64,000 bases of DNA from Bacteroidales bacterium (GTDB taxonomy: Bacteria > Bacteroidota > Bacteroidia > Bacteroidales > Bacteroidaceae), in contig SUXQ01000002.1 in NCBI GenBank assembly GCA_015060905.1, forward strand, positions 62,001 to 126,000. The letters are read 5' to 3'. Below are positions 40,390-50,044 of the stretch, piece after piece. The position numbers were made by a program, and so were the translations under genes. Positions within the stretch are counted from its first letter, which is position 1. Every line of letters starts with the position of its first letter. Below the pieces are notes generated by a model that did no database searches, had not been told where the DNA came from, and worked only from the letters and a program-made list of their open reading frames with translations.

Positions 40390-41001
40390 ATGTTTTTAGA
40401 GCAGGTACCACCCTTTTTCCGCAACCTCTACCCAAAGGCTCTCTGGAGAATGAATCCGGAGGAAAAAGCGGTGTACCTGACCTTTGACGACGGCCCGATA
40501 CCCGAAGTTACCCCTTGGGTGCTTGGGCTTCTGGCAAGATACAATATAAAAGCAACATTTTTCATGGTGGGGGACAATGTGCATAAATTCCCCGAAGAAT
40601 ATCGTATGGTTGTCGAGGGCGGGCACCGCATAGGCAACCATACATTCAACCACCTGCAGGGACTGTATACCCGCACACGAAAATACATAGAAAATGTGGA
40701 CCGCGCCGATGCCTTTCTGCACAGCAATCTTTTCAGGCCCCCGCACGGCATAATACGCCGTTCGCAATATAAGGAGCTGAGCAAACGATACAAAATTGTA
40801 ATGTGGGACCTTGTCACACGCGATTATAGTTTCCGCCTATACGGCGAGGATGTGCTTGCAAACGTCAAACGTTACGTAAGAAACGGCTCAATAATCACGT
40901 TCCACGACTCGCTACGCTCATACTCGAATCTTAAATACGCCCTTCCACGCTCAATAGATTGGTTGCTGGAGCAAGGATACAGTTTCAAAGTGATAGAATG
41001 A
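40390..41001 (+). CDS. Polysaccharide deacetylase (NodB-type)
   Basis: 203 aa, carbohydrate esterase 4 fold: metal-binding TFDDGP (35-40), GHRIGNHTFNH with the HxxxH metal pair, RPPHG and ITFHDS. No signal peptide, but the N-terminus (MFLEQVPPFFRNLYPKALWR) is that of membrane-near deacetylases in Bacteroidetes. Substrate not clear: peptidoglycan, lipid-linked sugar or cell-surface glycan. 12 nt after the DUF2723 gene and ATGA-overlapped with queG. Confidence 0.88.
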   Translation: MFLEQVPPFFRNLYPKALWRMNPEEKAVYLTFDDGPIPEVTPWVLGLLARYNIKATFFMVGDNVHKFPEEYRMVVEGGHRIGNHTFNHLQGLYTRTRKYIENVDRADAFLHSNLFRPPHGIIRRSQYKELSKRYKIVMWDLVTRDYSFRLYGEDVLANVKRYVRNGSIITFHDSLRSYSNLKYALPRSIDWLLEQGYSFKVIE

Positions 41002-41909
41002 CCGAGAAACAGAAATTATCCCGGCTGATAAAGCAACGAGCCGCCGAGCTTGGATTTTCGGCCTGCGGCATTGTAAAAGCCGAGGATGTAAACGCCGCCA
41101 CACGCACAGAATTTGAAGAGTGGATAGCACAAGGCTCGCACGGAGAAATGAGCTATATGACACGCAACCTCGAGAAACGCATGAGCCCCACACAGCTTGT
41201 CGAGGGGTGTCGCAGCATAGTTGTTGTTGCACAAAATTATTTCCCCGAAGCATCATCACCCTATATTTCCAAATACGCACAAGGGAAAGACTATCATCGT
41301 GTCGTAAAAGACAAACTCTTTCTTCTGCTCGAATATATAAACAGTCACACGCCTGTAAAAGGTCGTGCCTTTTGCGACTCGGCACCTGTGCTCGAACGCT
41401 ATTGGGCCGTACAGGCAGGCATCGGCACATACGGCCGAAACAGACAACTAATAATCCCCGGACGCGGCACACACTTTTTTCTGGGCGAACTTTTCATAGA
41501 CGCCGAGGCAGAATACGACACTCCCATGCAACAGAGCCTCTGCAGCGGTTGCAACGCCTGCATAAGAAGCTGCCCCACAGGAGCTTTGAGCGAAAATAGC
41601 TTCGACGCACGACGCTGCCTATCGTACCTTACAATAGAATATCGCGGAGAGCTTCCGGCAGGAACAGCCGAACAGATGGGCGAGTGTTTCTACGGCTGCG
41701 ACAGGTGTCAGAGTGCCTGCCCGCACAATCGCATGGCCGAGCCGCACAACGAGCCGCAATTTACCCCCGCAGACGAACTTCTTGCAATGCAAAGTGACGA
41801 CTGGAAAAAACTCACAAAAGAGAAATTCGACAATCTATTCAAGGACAGCGCAGTACAACGATGCGGCTACGAACAACTGATGCGCAACATAAAAGTAAGC
41901 AAATTATGA
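40998..41909 (+). CDS. queG: Epoxyqueuosine reductase QueG
   Basis: Last step of queuosine tRNA modification. 303 aa from the ATG that overlaps the deacetylase stop; an in-frame extension lies within the deacetylase gene and is not used. Cobalamin-dependent N-terminal region (LGFSACGIVKAEDV), then two 4Fe-4S motifs: CSGCNACIRSCP and CDRCQSACPHN. It ends in an ATGA overlap with the next small gene. Confidence 0.94.
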   Translation: MTEKQKLSRLIKQRAAELGFSACGIVKAEDVNAATRTEFEEWIAQGSHGEMSYMTRNLEKRMSPTQLVEGCRSIVVVAQNYFPEASSPYISKYAQGKDYHRVVKDKLFLLLEYINSHTPVKGRAFCDSAPVLERYWAVQAGIGTYGRNRQLIIPGRGTHFFLGELFIDAEAEYDTPMQQSLCSGCNACIRSCPTGALSENSFDARRCLSYLTIEYRGELPAGTAEQMGECFYGCDRCQSACPHNRMAEPHNEPQFTPADELLAMQSDDWKKLTKEKFDNLFKDSAVQRCGYEQLMRNIKVSKL

Positions 41910-42334
41910 AACGTTTCAACTCCTATTTCTACAAAAAATGCAAAGTAATAATAACAACTGCAAGCCTTTATGCAATAATGTTCATTGCTCTTATTGCATT
42001 TACAGCCACAATGTTTGAAACAATATGCGCCGACAGCTACCTGACAATCGCATTTCTGATAATAACCCCATACACGCTTTTCATGCTGTTAAGAGCACTA
42101 TACTTTATATTTGAAAAAATAGAAGTAAACACCGAGAAAAGTGAAATAAGATTCTGCATATTAAGAAAAAGATACCCACTGAACAAGATAAACACCATTC
42201 AACGTGTGCGTCCGGGGCAACTGCGCATAGTGACAGCAAGCAATGTCGTTCCATTTTCGGTCGATGAAGAAGAGGAATTTATAGAATTAATAGAAAAAGT
42301 TGCACCGGAAATAACAGTCTCATCGGCACAATAA
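41906..42334 (+). CDS. Small membrane protein with PH-like domain
   Basis: 142 aa. Two hydrophobic helices (about 10-60) are followed by a beta-rich domain (VNTEKSEIRFCILRKRYPLN, then IVTASNVVPFSVDEEEEFIELIEK) that looks like a bacterial pleckstrin-homology fold. Start chosen at the ATG that overlaps the queG stop. It converges with dacB, overlapping its 3' end by 15 nt. Function unknown. Confidence 0.72.
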   Translation: MKRFNSYFYKKCKVIITTASLYAIMFIALIAFTATMFETICADSYLTIAFLIITPYTLFMLLRALYFIFEKIEVNTEKSEIRFCILRKRYPLNKINTIQRVRPGQLRIVTASNVVPFSVDEEEEFIELIEKVAPEITVSSAQ

Positions 42335-43684
42335 TTCACACACCTTATTCTGCCAACGTCGCGCAAGCTTGGGAGCCATAATATTCTGGTTGAAAATGAC
42401 AAAAGCCAACGTATGCCCGTTACGCGCCTCGGCGTAACCCGCAAGAGTACAAATTCCGCTCACCGTACCGGTCTTTGCACGAATCTTGCGCTCGGCAACA
42501 GTACCCGCCATACGCCCTTTCAGCGTCCCCGTCCACCCGGCAACCGGCAGTCCCCTGAGCACCGCCTCGTAAACAGCCGAATTTCCGTAAATACGACGCA
42601 ACATCTGCAACATAATATCCGCCGAAATATAAGTATAGAGCGAAAGACCCGAGCCATCGGCAATTTCATATTTTTCAGGCATCCTGAGATTATAATCGAG
42701 AAAACCCTTTATTATATTCGTGCCATCCTTGTGAGCAACGGGACGATGACCGTAGAGCGCACCCAGATGAAACGTCAGAGCCTCGGCACACAGATTATTA
42801 CTCTCTTTCAGAGCCTCGTCCACAACCTCCAGAATGGAACGCTGCTTGCAGTGCAACAGCTCAAAAGTATCGGGCGAAGCAGCATAAACAACATTTCCGA
42901 CAGAGACACCACGAGCCGCAAGCTTCTCGCACATCACAGTAACAAAGAATCGCTCCGAGCGGAACAAATTCATTCTTTCGCCACACGCACCGACACAATT
43001 TCCGCGCACCCTTATAACATTGGAATTATCGAGCCAATCGCGCAAAATTGTCAATTTCCCGCACGACGCATCGTGGCTCACAGCCTCGTTCGCCACAGAA
43101 TAGTACGAAGAGACAGGCCTACACTCGACCACAGGCTGCGCCCCTCGCGCCGATGGCTTCACAGAAACATCCACACAACCACCGTTCAGCATCAGTGGCG
43201 ACATATAAGGCTGGAACTCCCACGGCGTATCGTCCCACGACCACCCCGGCCCCCAATAAACAGAATCCATAAAAGAGCAATCGACAAAAAGCGTATCAAC
43301 CACACTGCTGTCGCCCACCGACGCAACCATTGCATCAAGCTCCTGCTCCGAGAAAAGAGGGTCCATTTCCCCTTTAAGCAAAAGATTGCGAAAATCAGCC
43401 CCCCGGGAAACACCAAGCGAAGTACAAATAGAATACTCCACCCCCAAACGCTCAAGAGCAACACCGGCCGTCAGCAGCTTAAGCACCGACGCAGGACGAC
43501 ACATCTTAGCCGAACGATGAGCATACACAAGAGTATCATCGTCAAGATCATAAACAGCAACCGACACGTCACTGTCGGTAAAAAGTTCATCACACAGCAA
43601 AGAATCCATCGCGCCCTTAAACCCCTGAGCCGAAAGAAAAACAGAAACAAATAAAGAAAATATTACAGTGGTCAAAAATCTCAT
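42320..43684 (-). CDS. dacB: D-alanyl-D-alanine carboxypeptidase/endopeptidase (PBP4 type)
   Basis: Trims peptidoglycan stem peptides in the periplasm. 454 aa with a signal peptide (MRFLTTVIFSLFVSVFLSAQ). Active-site motifs: S66-x-x-K69 (PASVLKLL), SNN in KESNNLCAE, and KTG in AKTGTVSG. Long insert between SxxK and SxN as in PBP4. Stands alone on the minus strand between two plus-strand genes. Confidence 0.93.
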   Translation of the reverse strand: MRFLTTVIFSLFVSVFLSAQGFKGAMDSLLCDELFTDSDVSVAVYDLDDDTLVYAHRSAKMCRPASVLKLLTAGVALERLGVEYSICTSLGVSRGADFRNLLLKGEMDPLFSEQELDAMVASVGDSSVVDTLFVDCSFMDSVYWGPGWSWDDTPWEFQPYMSPLMLNGGCVDVSVKPSARGAQPVVECRPVSSYYSVANEAVSHDASCGKLTILRDWLDNSNVIRVRGNCVGACGERMNLFRSERFFVTVMCEKLAARGVSVGNVVYAASPDTFELLHCKQRSILEVVDEALKESNNLCAEALTFHLGALYGHRPVAHKDGTNIIKGFLDYNLRMPEKYEIADGSGLSLYTYISADIMLQMLRRIYGNSAVYEAVLRGLPVAGWTGTLKGRMAGTVAERKIRAKTGTVSGICTLAGYAEARNGHTLAFVIFNQNIMAPKLARRWQNKVCELLCR

Positions 43685-43752
43685 AACAGATAAATTTCCG
43701 CAAAAATAGCTTAGTTTATAATAACTTTAGGAAAAAACTCTCACGATTTTTG

Positions 43753-43760
43753 TACATTTG
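43753..43760 (+). promoter_or_regulatory. Putative -7 element of the GH-D gene
   Basis: TACATTTG, full match to TAnnTTTG, 45 nt before the ATG at 43806. -33 element not clear. Confidence 0.5.
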
Positions 43761-43805
43761 CGCAAAATAACACCGTTTGTTAAATATCAGCAAATACACA
43801 GCCAT

Positions 43806-46229
43806 ATGAAAAAACCGATAATACACCTTTTGCTCATTGTAATTGCCACAATGACAACCATAGCCACAAAAGCCGAAAATTACACAATAACCGAGGGCAA
43901 ATGGACAATAACATACGACGAAACAGTAAAAGGGCTCACCATAGACTACAACGGCAAACGTCTGTTCAACAACGCCTATGCAAGCATACAATATAACAAA
44001 AAAGGCAGTAGCAGCACAACCACCCTCAGGTCAGGCTCTGTAAGCCTTAAACCCACAATAACCACCCACGAAGTAAACGACACACAAGGGACAGGCCGAT
44101 GCTACCAATTTGCATACAACAGAAACGGAGTAACCCTGAAACACCTGTTCACCTTCTACGACAACAAGCCCTATATGATAGTATCGGCAGCACTAGAAGG
44201 CGACGCAGATACAGAAGTAGAGTCACGCCAAATGCTAGCATTGGCAACCTCCAACGAAAGTACCCCTTTCAACGGACAAAATAACCGCGTACTATGGGTA
44301 CCGTTCGACAACGACGGACATATAAAATACAAAAACCGACTACTCGCCGACAACTACGACAAAACCTCACACGAAGTAACAGCCATCTTCGACGGCGACA
44401 GCCGCTACGGCCTCATCGCAGGCTCCATAGACCACGACACATGGAAAAGCGGCATCAGAGTAAAAGGCACCGACGGCAACAAACTAACAGGACTGCAATG
44501 TATTTCGGGCTACACAAGCGATGACACACGCGACAGCCGCAGCCATGGAAAAATCAGTGGCAAAGAAATTTCCTCGGCACGATACTTTGTAGGCATATTC
44601 GACGATTGGCGCGAAGGCCTCGACACATACGCCGCCACCAATGCCCTGATAGCCCCACCCGCCCCGTGGACAAAAGGCAACCCCATAGGCTGGAACTCAT
44701 GGGGAGTGATGCAGACAAAAGTAAACTACAACGGTGTGCTATCTACTGCGCAATTCCTAAAAGACAGCCTGTACAAATATGGTTTCCACGATAAAGAAGG
44801 AAAGACGGTAATAAGCCTCGACTCGTATGCAAAGGATAATATAAAGCCCGAAGACATTCAAAAGCTAGGCACAAAGATATTCTCAAACGGGACATACATA
44901 GAAAATGGAGTAAAACTACCCGGCACCAACCAAACATTAGGCCACTACTATGCACCCTTCCAAATATGGGAGTGGACACGCGACGACAAAGTAGAAGGCA
45001 CCGGAACAGAAGAAATACCCGAATACCTATGGGAAGATGCCGCACTTAAAGTCAATGGCAAAATATACAAAGTATCGAGCAACGGCGGATACGCTACCGA
45101 CCCCACCCACCCTGCCATAAAAGCCAACATAGAATACACACTTAAGCTATGGAACTCGTGGGGCATAAAATATGTAAAAGCCGACTTTCTGAACAGCGGA
45201 ATTATCGAGGGCGACAGTTGGTACAACCCCGAAATAACAACCGGTGTACAAGCATACAACTACGGCATGAAAATATTGCTCGAAACAGCCAAACTCTATG
45301 ACATGTACATAGTAGAATCAATCTCCCCAATATTCCCCTATCAATATGCCCACGGACGCAGAATCTCGTGCGACCGTTTCAGCGAAATTGCCGAGAGCGA
45401 ATATGTGATGAACGCACTATCATACGGCTGGTGGACCGACAAACTATACACCGTAAACGACCCCGACCATCTTGTAATGTGCAAACAAGGCAACAACGCA
45501 AATGAGACATTAGGCGAAAATCGCGCACGCGCAACCACAGGAATGGTAACAGGTGCCTACATATTCGGCGACAACTTCAGCCTTAGAAGCCTTAAGGACG
45601 GCGCAAAACCCGGCTATGCCAGCGAATCGCGCAAACGAGCCATAAAAATAATGGGCAACAAAGACATTAACGAATATGTGCGCAACAATACAGGCTCTTT
45701 CCGACCATTGGAAGGCGACAATCCCTCAGAATCACAACAAGCAGAAAGTTTCTTCATCCGCGACACAGAAAAATATTTCTATCTTGCAATATTCAATTAC
45801 AGCGGCTCCACCGAAAAGCGAGGCACGGTGAGCTTCGAGCGCATGGGCATCGACCCCCAAAATATTGAGAGCATCAAAGAGCTGTGGCTCAACGACAAAG
45901 TGACATACGACAATCAAGAGCTCAGCTACACCATCCCCACAAAAGATGCCCGCGTATACCGCATAACCAAAAGCACAAACACAAGCATCGCCGACACTAA
46001 AGAAGAAACAAACATCTGCATAAAAGCCGAAAGCGACAACGCCATCACCCTAAAAGCCGACAAAGAGATTGGCCTTGTCGCAATATACAGCACAAACGGC
46101 ACACTGCTGTCGAAGAACATATGCAACAACGAAAAAGAGACCACCCTGCCACTCCCCACGAACAACAACATCTATATTATAAAAACAATCTTCGCCGACG
46201 GAAGCAGCAACATAACAAAGTACAAGTAA
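43806..46229 (+). CDS. Secreted clan GH-D glycosidase (alpha-galactosidase-like) with sorting tail
   Basis: 807 aa from the ATG with a signal peptide (MKKPIIHLLLIVIATMTTIATKA). An N-terminal beta-sandwich (30-290) leads to a TIM barrel starting at NPIGWNSWGVMQTK. The proposed nucleophile is Asp460 in KYVKADFLNSG and the acid/base Asp523 in RISCDRFSE, as in GH27/GH36-type enzymes. The last 75 residues (VAIYSTNGTLLSKN, then NIYIIKTIFADGS) look like a type IX sorting domain, linking the enzyme to the por operon. Related to alpha-galactosidases, but the exact GH family and sugar are not certain. Confidence 0.82.
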   Translation: MKKPIIHLLLIVIATMTTIATKAENYTITEGKWTITYDETVKGLTIDYNGKRLFNNAYASIQYNKKGSSSTTTLRSGSVSLKPTITTHEVNDTQGTGRCYQFAYNRNGVTLKHLFTFYDNKPYMIVSAALEGDADTEVESRQMLALATSNESTPFNGQNNRVLWVPFDNDGHIKYKNRLLADNYDKTSHEVTAIFDGDSRYGLIAGSIDHDTWKSGIRVKGTDGNKLTGLQCISGYTSDDTRDSRSHGKISGKEISSARYFVGIFDDWREGLDTYAATNALIAPPAPWTKGNPIGWNSWGVMQTKVNYNGVLSTAQFLKDSLYKYGFHDKEGKTVISLDSYAKDNIKPEDIQKLGTKIFSNGTYIENGVKLPGTNQTLGHYYAPFQIWEWTRDDKVEGTGTEEIPEYLWEDAALKVNGKIYKVSSNGGYATDPTHPAIKANIEYTLKLWNSWGIKYVKADFLNSGIIEGDSWYNPEITTGVQAYNYGMKILLETAKLYDMYIVESISPIFPYQYAHGRRISCDRFSEIAESEYVMNALSYGWWTDKLYTVNDPDHLVMCKQGNNANETLGENRARATTGMVTGAYIFGDNFSLRSLKDGAKPGYASESRKRAIKIMGNKDINEYVRNNTGSFRPLEGDNPSESQQAESFFIRDTEKYFYLAIFNYSGSTEKRGTVSFERMGIDPQNIESIKELWLNDKVTYDNQELSYTIPTKDARVYRITKSTNTSIADTKEETNICIKAESDNAITLKADKEIGLVAIYSTNGTLLSKNICNNEKETTLPLPTNNNIYIIKTIFADGSSNITKYK

Positions 46230-46299
46230 CAAAATGTTACAGCTGTAAAAAGCACAAAATTCATAAAAGTAACCTCAATTTGGCATATTTATCCCATCA

Positions 46300-46333
46300 T
46301 TGAAACATTTTTATCACGAATTTTGTACTTTTG
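46300..46333 (+). promoter_or_regulatory. Putative nadB promoter
   Basis: ATTG, 22 nt, then TACTTTTG (matches TAnnTTTG), 24 nt before the nadB ATG. Spacing is slightly long. Confidence 0.5.
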
Positions 46334-46357
46334 CACAGAAAATTATCCTTGCAGTAT

Positions 46358-47929
46358 ATGGTTAAGAAATTCGATTTTCTTGTTATCGGCTCAGGAATAG
46401 CCGGTATGAGCTTTGCCCTGAAAGTGGCACACAAAGGAAGCGTAGCCCTCGTATGCAAGACTACACTCGAAGATGCAAACACCTATTTTGCACAAGGAGG
46501 CGTGGCCTCTGTTACAAATCTATTAACCGACGACTTCGAAAAACACATTGAGGACACAATGATTGCAGGCGACCGCATAAGCGACCCTGCCACAGTAGAG
46601 AAAGTCGTTCGCGAGGCCCCCGAACAGATAAGGCAGCTTATCGAATGGGGCGTTGAATTCGATAAAAACGAAAAAGGCGAGTTCGACCTTCACCGCGAGG
46701 GAGGCCACTCGGAGCACAGAATATTGCACCACGCAGACAACACCGGTGCCGAGATACAAAAGTCACTGATAAAAGCTGTGCGTAACAACCCCAACATCAC
46801 AGTCCTCGACCACCATTTTGCAATAGAGATTCTCACCCAGCACCATTTGGGAATAAACGTCACACGACAGACCCCCGACATTGAGTGTTACGGAGCATAC
46901 GTGCTTGACCTTAAGACCAACCACGTGGACACCTTCCTGAGCAAAGTGACACTGATGGCAACAGGAGGCTGCGGAGCCGTCTACCAGACAACCACAAACC
47001 CACTCGTCGCCACCGGCGACGGCATTGCAATGGTCTACCGCGCCAAGGGTACGGTGAAAGACATGGAATTTGTACAGTTCCACCCAACGGCACTATACAG
47101 CATAAGCGACCGCCCATCGTTCCTCATCACCGAAGCCATGCGCGGGTACGGAGCAGTACTGCGCACCGCCGACGGCAAGGAATTCATGCACAAATACGAC
47201 CCGCGCCTGTCGTTGGCACCACGCGACATTGTGGCACGCGCCATCGACAATGAGATGAAAAACAGGGGCGAAGATTTTGTCTACCTCGACGTCACACACA
47301 AAGACCCCGAAGAGACAAAAAAGCACTTCCCCTCGATATACGAAAAGTGCCTATCATTGGGCATAGACATAACCAAAGACTATATACCCGTTGCCCCCGC
47401 CGCACACTACCTTTGTGGCGGAATAAAAGTAGACCTTAACGCAGCATCCAGCATACGCCGTCTGTACGCTGTGGGCGAATGTTCGTGCACAGGACTGCAC
47501 GGTGGCAATCGCCTCGCAAGCAATTCGCTTATAGAGGCCGTCGTATATGCCGACGCCGCTGCCAAGCACACCCTTGCCACCATCGACAACTACACATTCA
47601 ACGAAAATATTCCAGAGTGGAACGACGAGGGCACAAAGATGAACGAAGAGCTTGTGCTGATAACGCAAAGCCTGCGCGAAGTAGGACAGCTGATGAGCAC
47701 CTACGTAGGCATCGTACGCACCGACCTGCGCCTGAAACGCGCGTGGGACAGGCTCGACCTGTTGTACGAAGAGACCGAGGAGCTATTCAAACGCAGCGTC
47801 ATCAGCCGAGAGATATGCGAGCTGCGCAACGTCATAAACGTCGGATACCTGATAATGCGTCAGGCAATGGAGCGCAAAGAGAGCCGCGGATTACACTACA
47901 ACCTTGACCATCCGCGCAAAGACTCATAA
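46358..47929 (+). CDS. nadB: L-aspartate oxidase
   Basis: First step of de novo NAD synthesis: oxidises aspartate to iminoaspartate, using fumarate or oxygen. 523 aa from ATG at 46358. FAD-binding GSGIAGMS (11-18), HREGGHSEHRILH, the FVQFHPTALY block, and CTGLHGGNRLASNSL near the C-terminal flavin contact are all present. Length and motifs separate it from the longer fumarate reductase and succinate dehydrogenase subunits. nadA and nadC are not in the window. Confidence 0.95.
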   Translation: MVKKFDFLVIGSGIAGMSFALKVAHKGSVALVCKTTLEDANTYFAQGGVASVTNLLTDDFEKHIEDTMIAGDRISDPATVEKVVREAPEQIRQLIEWGVEFDKNEKGEFDLHREGGHSEHRILHHADNTGAEIQKSLIKAVRNNPNITVLDHHFAIEILTQHHLGINVTRQTPDIECYGAYVLDLKTNHVDTFLSKVTLMATGGCGAVYQTTTNPLVATGDGIAMVYRAKGTVKDMEFVQFHPTALYSISDRPSFLITEAMRGYGAVLRTADGKEFMHKYDPRLSLAPRDIVARAIDNEMKNRGEDFVYLDVTHKDPEETKKHFPSIYEKCLSLGIDITKDYIPVAPAAHYLCGGIKVDLNAASSIRRLYAVGECSCTGLHGGNRLASNSLIEAVVYADAAAKHTLATIDNYTFNENIPEWNDEGTKMNEELVLITQSLREVGQLMSTYVGIVRTDLRLKRAWDRLDLLYEETEELFKRSVISREICELRNVINVGYLIMRQAMERKESRGLHYNLDHPRKDS

Positions 47930-47949
47930 ACAGCAGACAGACAAAAATC

Positions 47950-49611
47950 ATGGAGTGGTTAAACAGCCTATTTTTAGAGCATAGCCCCTTGCAGGCGGTA
48001 ATAATACTGTCAATAATAATAGCGACAGGCCTCGGACTGGGCAAGATACGCATATTCGGAATATCGTTAGGCGTCACATTCGTCTTTTTCGCCGGCATAT
48101 TCGCCGGTCATCTTGGGCTGTCCATCGACAATAAAATGCTCACATACGCCGAGAGCTTAGGCCTTGTGCTATTCGTTTATGAGCTTGGACTGCAGGTAGG
48201 TCCCGGATTTTTCAGTTCCTTTCGCAAGGGTGGACTGCAACTGAACATGCTGGCAATGGGAGTGATAATAATAGGCACAATGATGGCCGTAGCCTTGAGC
48301 TACACGACAAACATCCCCATGAGCGAAATGGTGGGTATACTGTGCGGAGCAACCACGAACACCCCGGCATTGGGAGCAGCACAGCAGACACTTAAAGAGA
48401 TAGGGCTACCATCGACAGGAGCCGCGCTGAGCTGCGCCGTCACCTATCCATTAGGCGTGGTAGGCGTAATATTGGCAATGCTTGCAGTGCGCAAGATATT
48501 TGTTCGCCCCGCAGACATCGACAACGGAGAGCACGACGTTCCCAACCACACATTCATCGCCACATACTGCGTGCAAAATCCCGGCATATTCGACAAGAGC
48601 ATAAAAGAAGTAGCCGAATTTATACACACAAAATTTGTAATTTCGCGTCTGTGGCGCGACAAAAAAGTGAGCATCCCCACATCGGACAAACAGCTGAAAG
48701 AGGGCGACCGTCTGCTTGTGGTGACAACCGAAAAAGATGCCCCCACGCTCACAGCTCTTTTCGGACAGATGGAGGCAAAAGATTGGAACAAAGAGGACAT
48801 CGACTGGAACGCCATAGACAGCCAGCTTGTGTCGCGACACATCGTAATCACCCGCCCCGAGATTAACGGCAAAAGGTTAGGCTCGTTACGTCTGCGCAAC
48901 AGCTACGGGATAAACATCAGCCGCGTTACGCGCAACGGCGTGCGACTGCTTGCAACGCCCAAACTGATACTTCAGATGGGCGACAGGCTCACCGTCGTCG
49001 GCGAGGAAAAAGCCATCGAAAATATCGAAAAACTGCTTGGAAACACCTCGAAGACACTTAACGAGCCCAACCTCGCAGCAATATTCATAGGAATAGTATT
49101 AGGACTTATTTTAGGCTCCATCCCCATTGCCGTACCCGGCATGAGCACCCCTGTCAAATTGGGACTCGCCGGCGGCCCCATAATCGTAGGTATACTTATG
49201 GGTTGCTTCGGCCCCCGTTTCCATCTTGTGACATACACCACCCGCAGCGCCAACCTGATGCTGCGCGGCATCGGCCTGTCACTCTACCTTGCCTGTCTGG
49301 GGCTCGATGCGGGAGCACACTTCTTTGAGACGGTAATGCGCCCCGAAGGAGCCTTGTGGATAGCGTTAGGCTTCATCATCACCTTCGTCCCCGTAGTCAT
49401 TATGGCACTGTTTGCCATGCGTGTCAGCAAGCTCGACTTTGGCAGCGCATGTGGAATGTTGTGCGGCAGCATGGCCAATCCTATGGCGCTTAATTATGCC
49501 AACGACACACTGCCCGGCGACAATCCCGCCGTAAGCTATGCAACAGTCTATCCGCTGGCAATGTTCTGCCGCGTGATTATCGCTCAGGTTATAGTGATGA
49601 TGTTCGTGTGA
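47950..49611 (+). CDS. AspT/YidE-type antiporter (putative aspartate:alanine exchanger)
   Basis: 553 aa. Two membrane halves of the AspT family (duplication domain GLVLFVYELGLQVGPGFF and a C-terminal counterpart GLSLYLACLGLDAGAHFF) flank two RCK_C domains (about 205-365: FVISRLWRDKKVSIPTSDKQ and RLTVVGEEKAIENI). It follows nadB by 20 nt and is probably cotranscribed. Family members exchange amino or dicarboxylic acids; the substrate here is not certain. A 97%-identical copy of its last 244 nt lies at 52786-53029. Confidence 0.88.
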   Translation: MEWLNSLFLEHSPLQAVIILSIIIATGLGLGKIRIFGISLGVTFVFFAGIFAGHLGLSIDNKMLTYAESLGLVLFVYELGLQVGPGFFSSFRKGGLQLNMLAMGVIIIGTMMAVALSYTTNIPMSEMVGILCGATTNTPALGAAQQTLKEIGLPSTGAALSCAVTYPLGVVGVILAMLAVRKIFVRPADIDNGEHDVPNHTFIATYCVQNPGIFDKSIKEVAEFIHTKFVISRLWRDKKVSIPTSDKQLKEGDRLLVVTTEKDAPTLTALFGQMEAKDWNKEDIDWNAIDSQLVSRHIVITRPEINGKRLGSLRLRNSYGINISRVTRNGVRLLATPKLILQMGDRLTVVGEEKAIENIEKLLGNTSKTLNEPNLAAIFIGIVLGLILGSIPIAVPGMSTPVKLGLAGGPIIVGILMGCFGPRFHLVTYTTRSANLMLRGIGLSLYLACLGLDAGAHFFETVMRPEGALWIALGFIITFVPVVIMALFAMRVSKLDFGSACGMLCGSMANPMALNYANDTLPGDNPAVSYATVYPLAMFCRVIIAQVIVMMFV

Positions 49612-49739
49612 TTCCCGCACTACCACATACCGCATTTATTTTGTGTTAATTCTGCAACCACAACTTGTGGAATCGTTACTATCTTCGCACCAAGATTCAT
49701 TGTCCCGCATTTTTACTTGCTTTAATAAACGCTTTTTTG

Positions 49740-50000
49740 TACCTTCGCGGCAATTCCACGCATTGTATATGCCGGAAGGACATATTTTATAGAGCGTTTT
49801 GTTACATATCCAACATTGAAATCTGGACAATTTCAACTACTGAGGATATTAAGCAAGGTGCTCACGTCAGTGTTATATATACACCCACTCGGGTGGACTA
49901 TATACCATTTGGCGTGGGCTATTGTTTGTTACTTAGTAGTGGGCAGTCCAGAGCCTCAATGTTGTAATTAACAATAGTTCCCACGTCTCTTTTTTTTATT
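49740..50000 (+). ncRNA. Structured RNA leader or small RNA before the BspA-like gene
   Basis: A promoter-like CTTG (49716-49719), 20 nt, TACCTTCG (49740-49747) precedes about 245 nt ending in a terminator: GCGTGGG and TATTGTT (49912-49926) pair with AACAATA and CCCACGT (49970-49986), then T8. A second hairpin (CACCC-ACTC-GGGTG at 49882-49895, extended by TATATA strands) lies upstream. CCACGC at 49756-49761 can pair with GCGTGG of the terminator arm, so an alternative fold exists. It matches no RNA family I recognise. The rest of the 49612-50044 gap shows no gene. Confidence 0.5.
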
Positions 50001-50044
50001 CGCACTCATCGGGGAATTGTGAGGGCAAGAAAATAGATAATTCA

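Noticed and set aside
42413-43654. 413-codon open frame opposite dacB
   Set aside because: Arg/His/Thr-rich low-information translation, fully covered by a PBP4-type gene with intact SxxK, SxN and KTG motifs.
46240-46258. TTACAGCTGTAA palindrome as an operator or terminator
   Set aside because: Short 12-bp palindrome with no T-run and no matching copies seen nearby; too weak to call.
49740-50000. 6S RNA or tmRNA
   Set aside because: The two ends of the RNA do not pair to form the closing stem of 6S RNA, and there is no tRNA-like part or tag frame for tmRNA.
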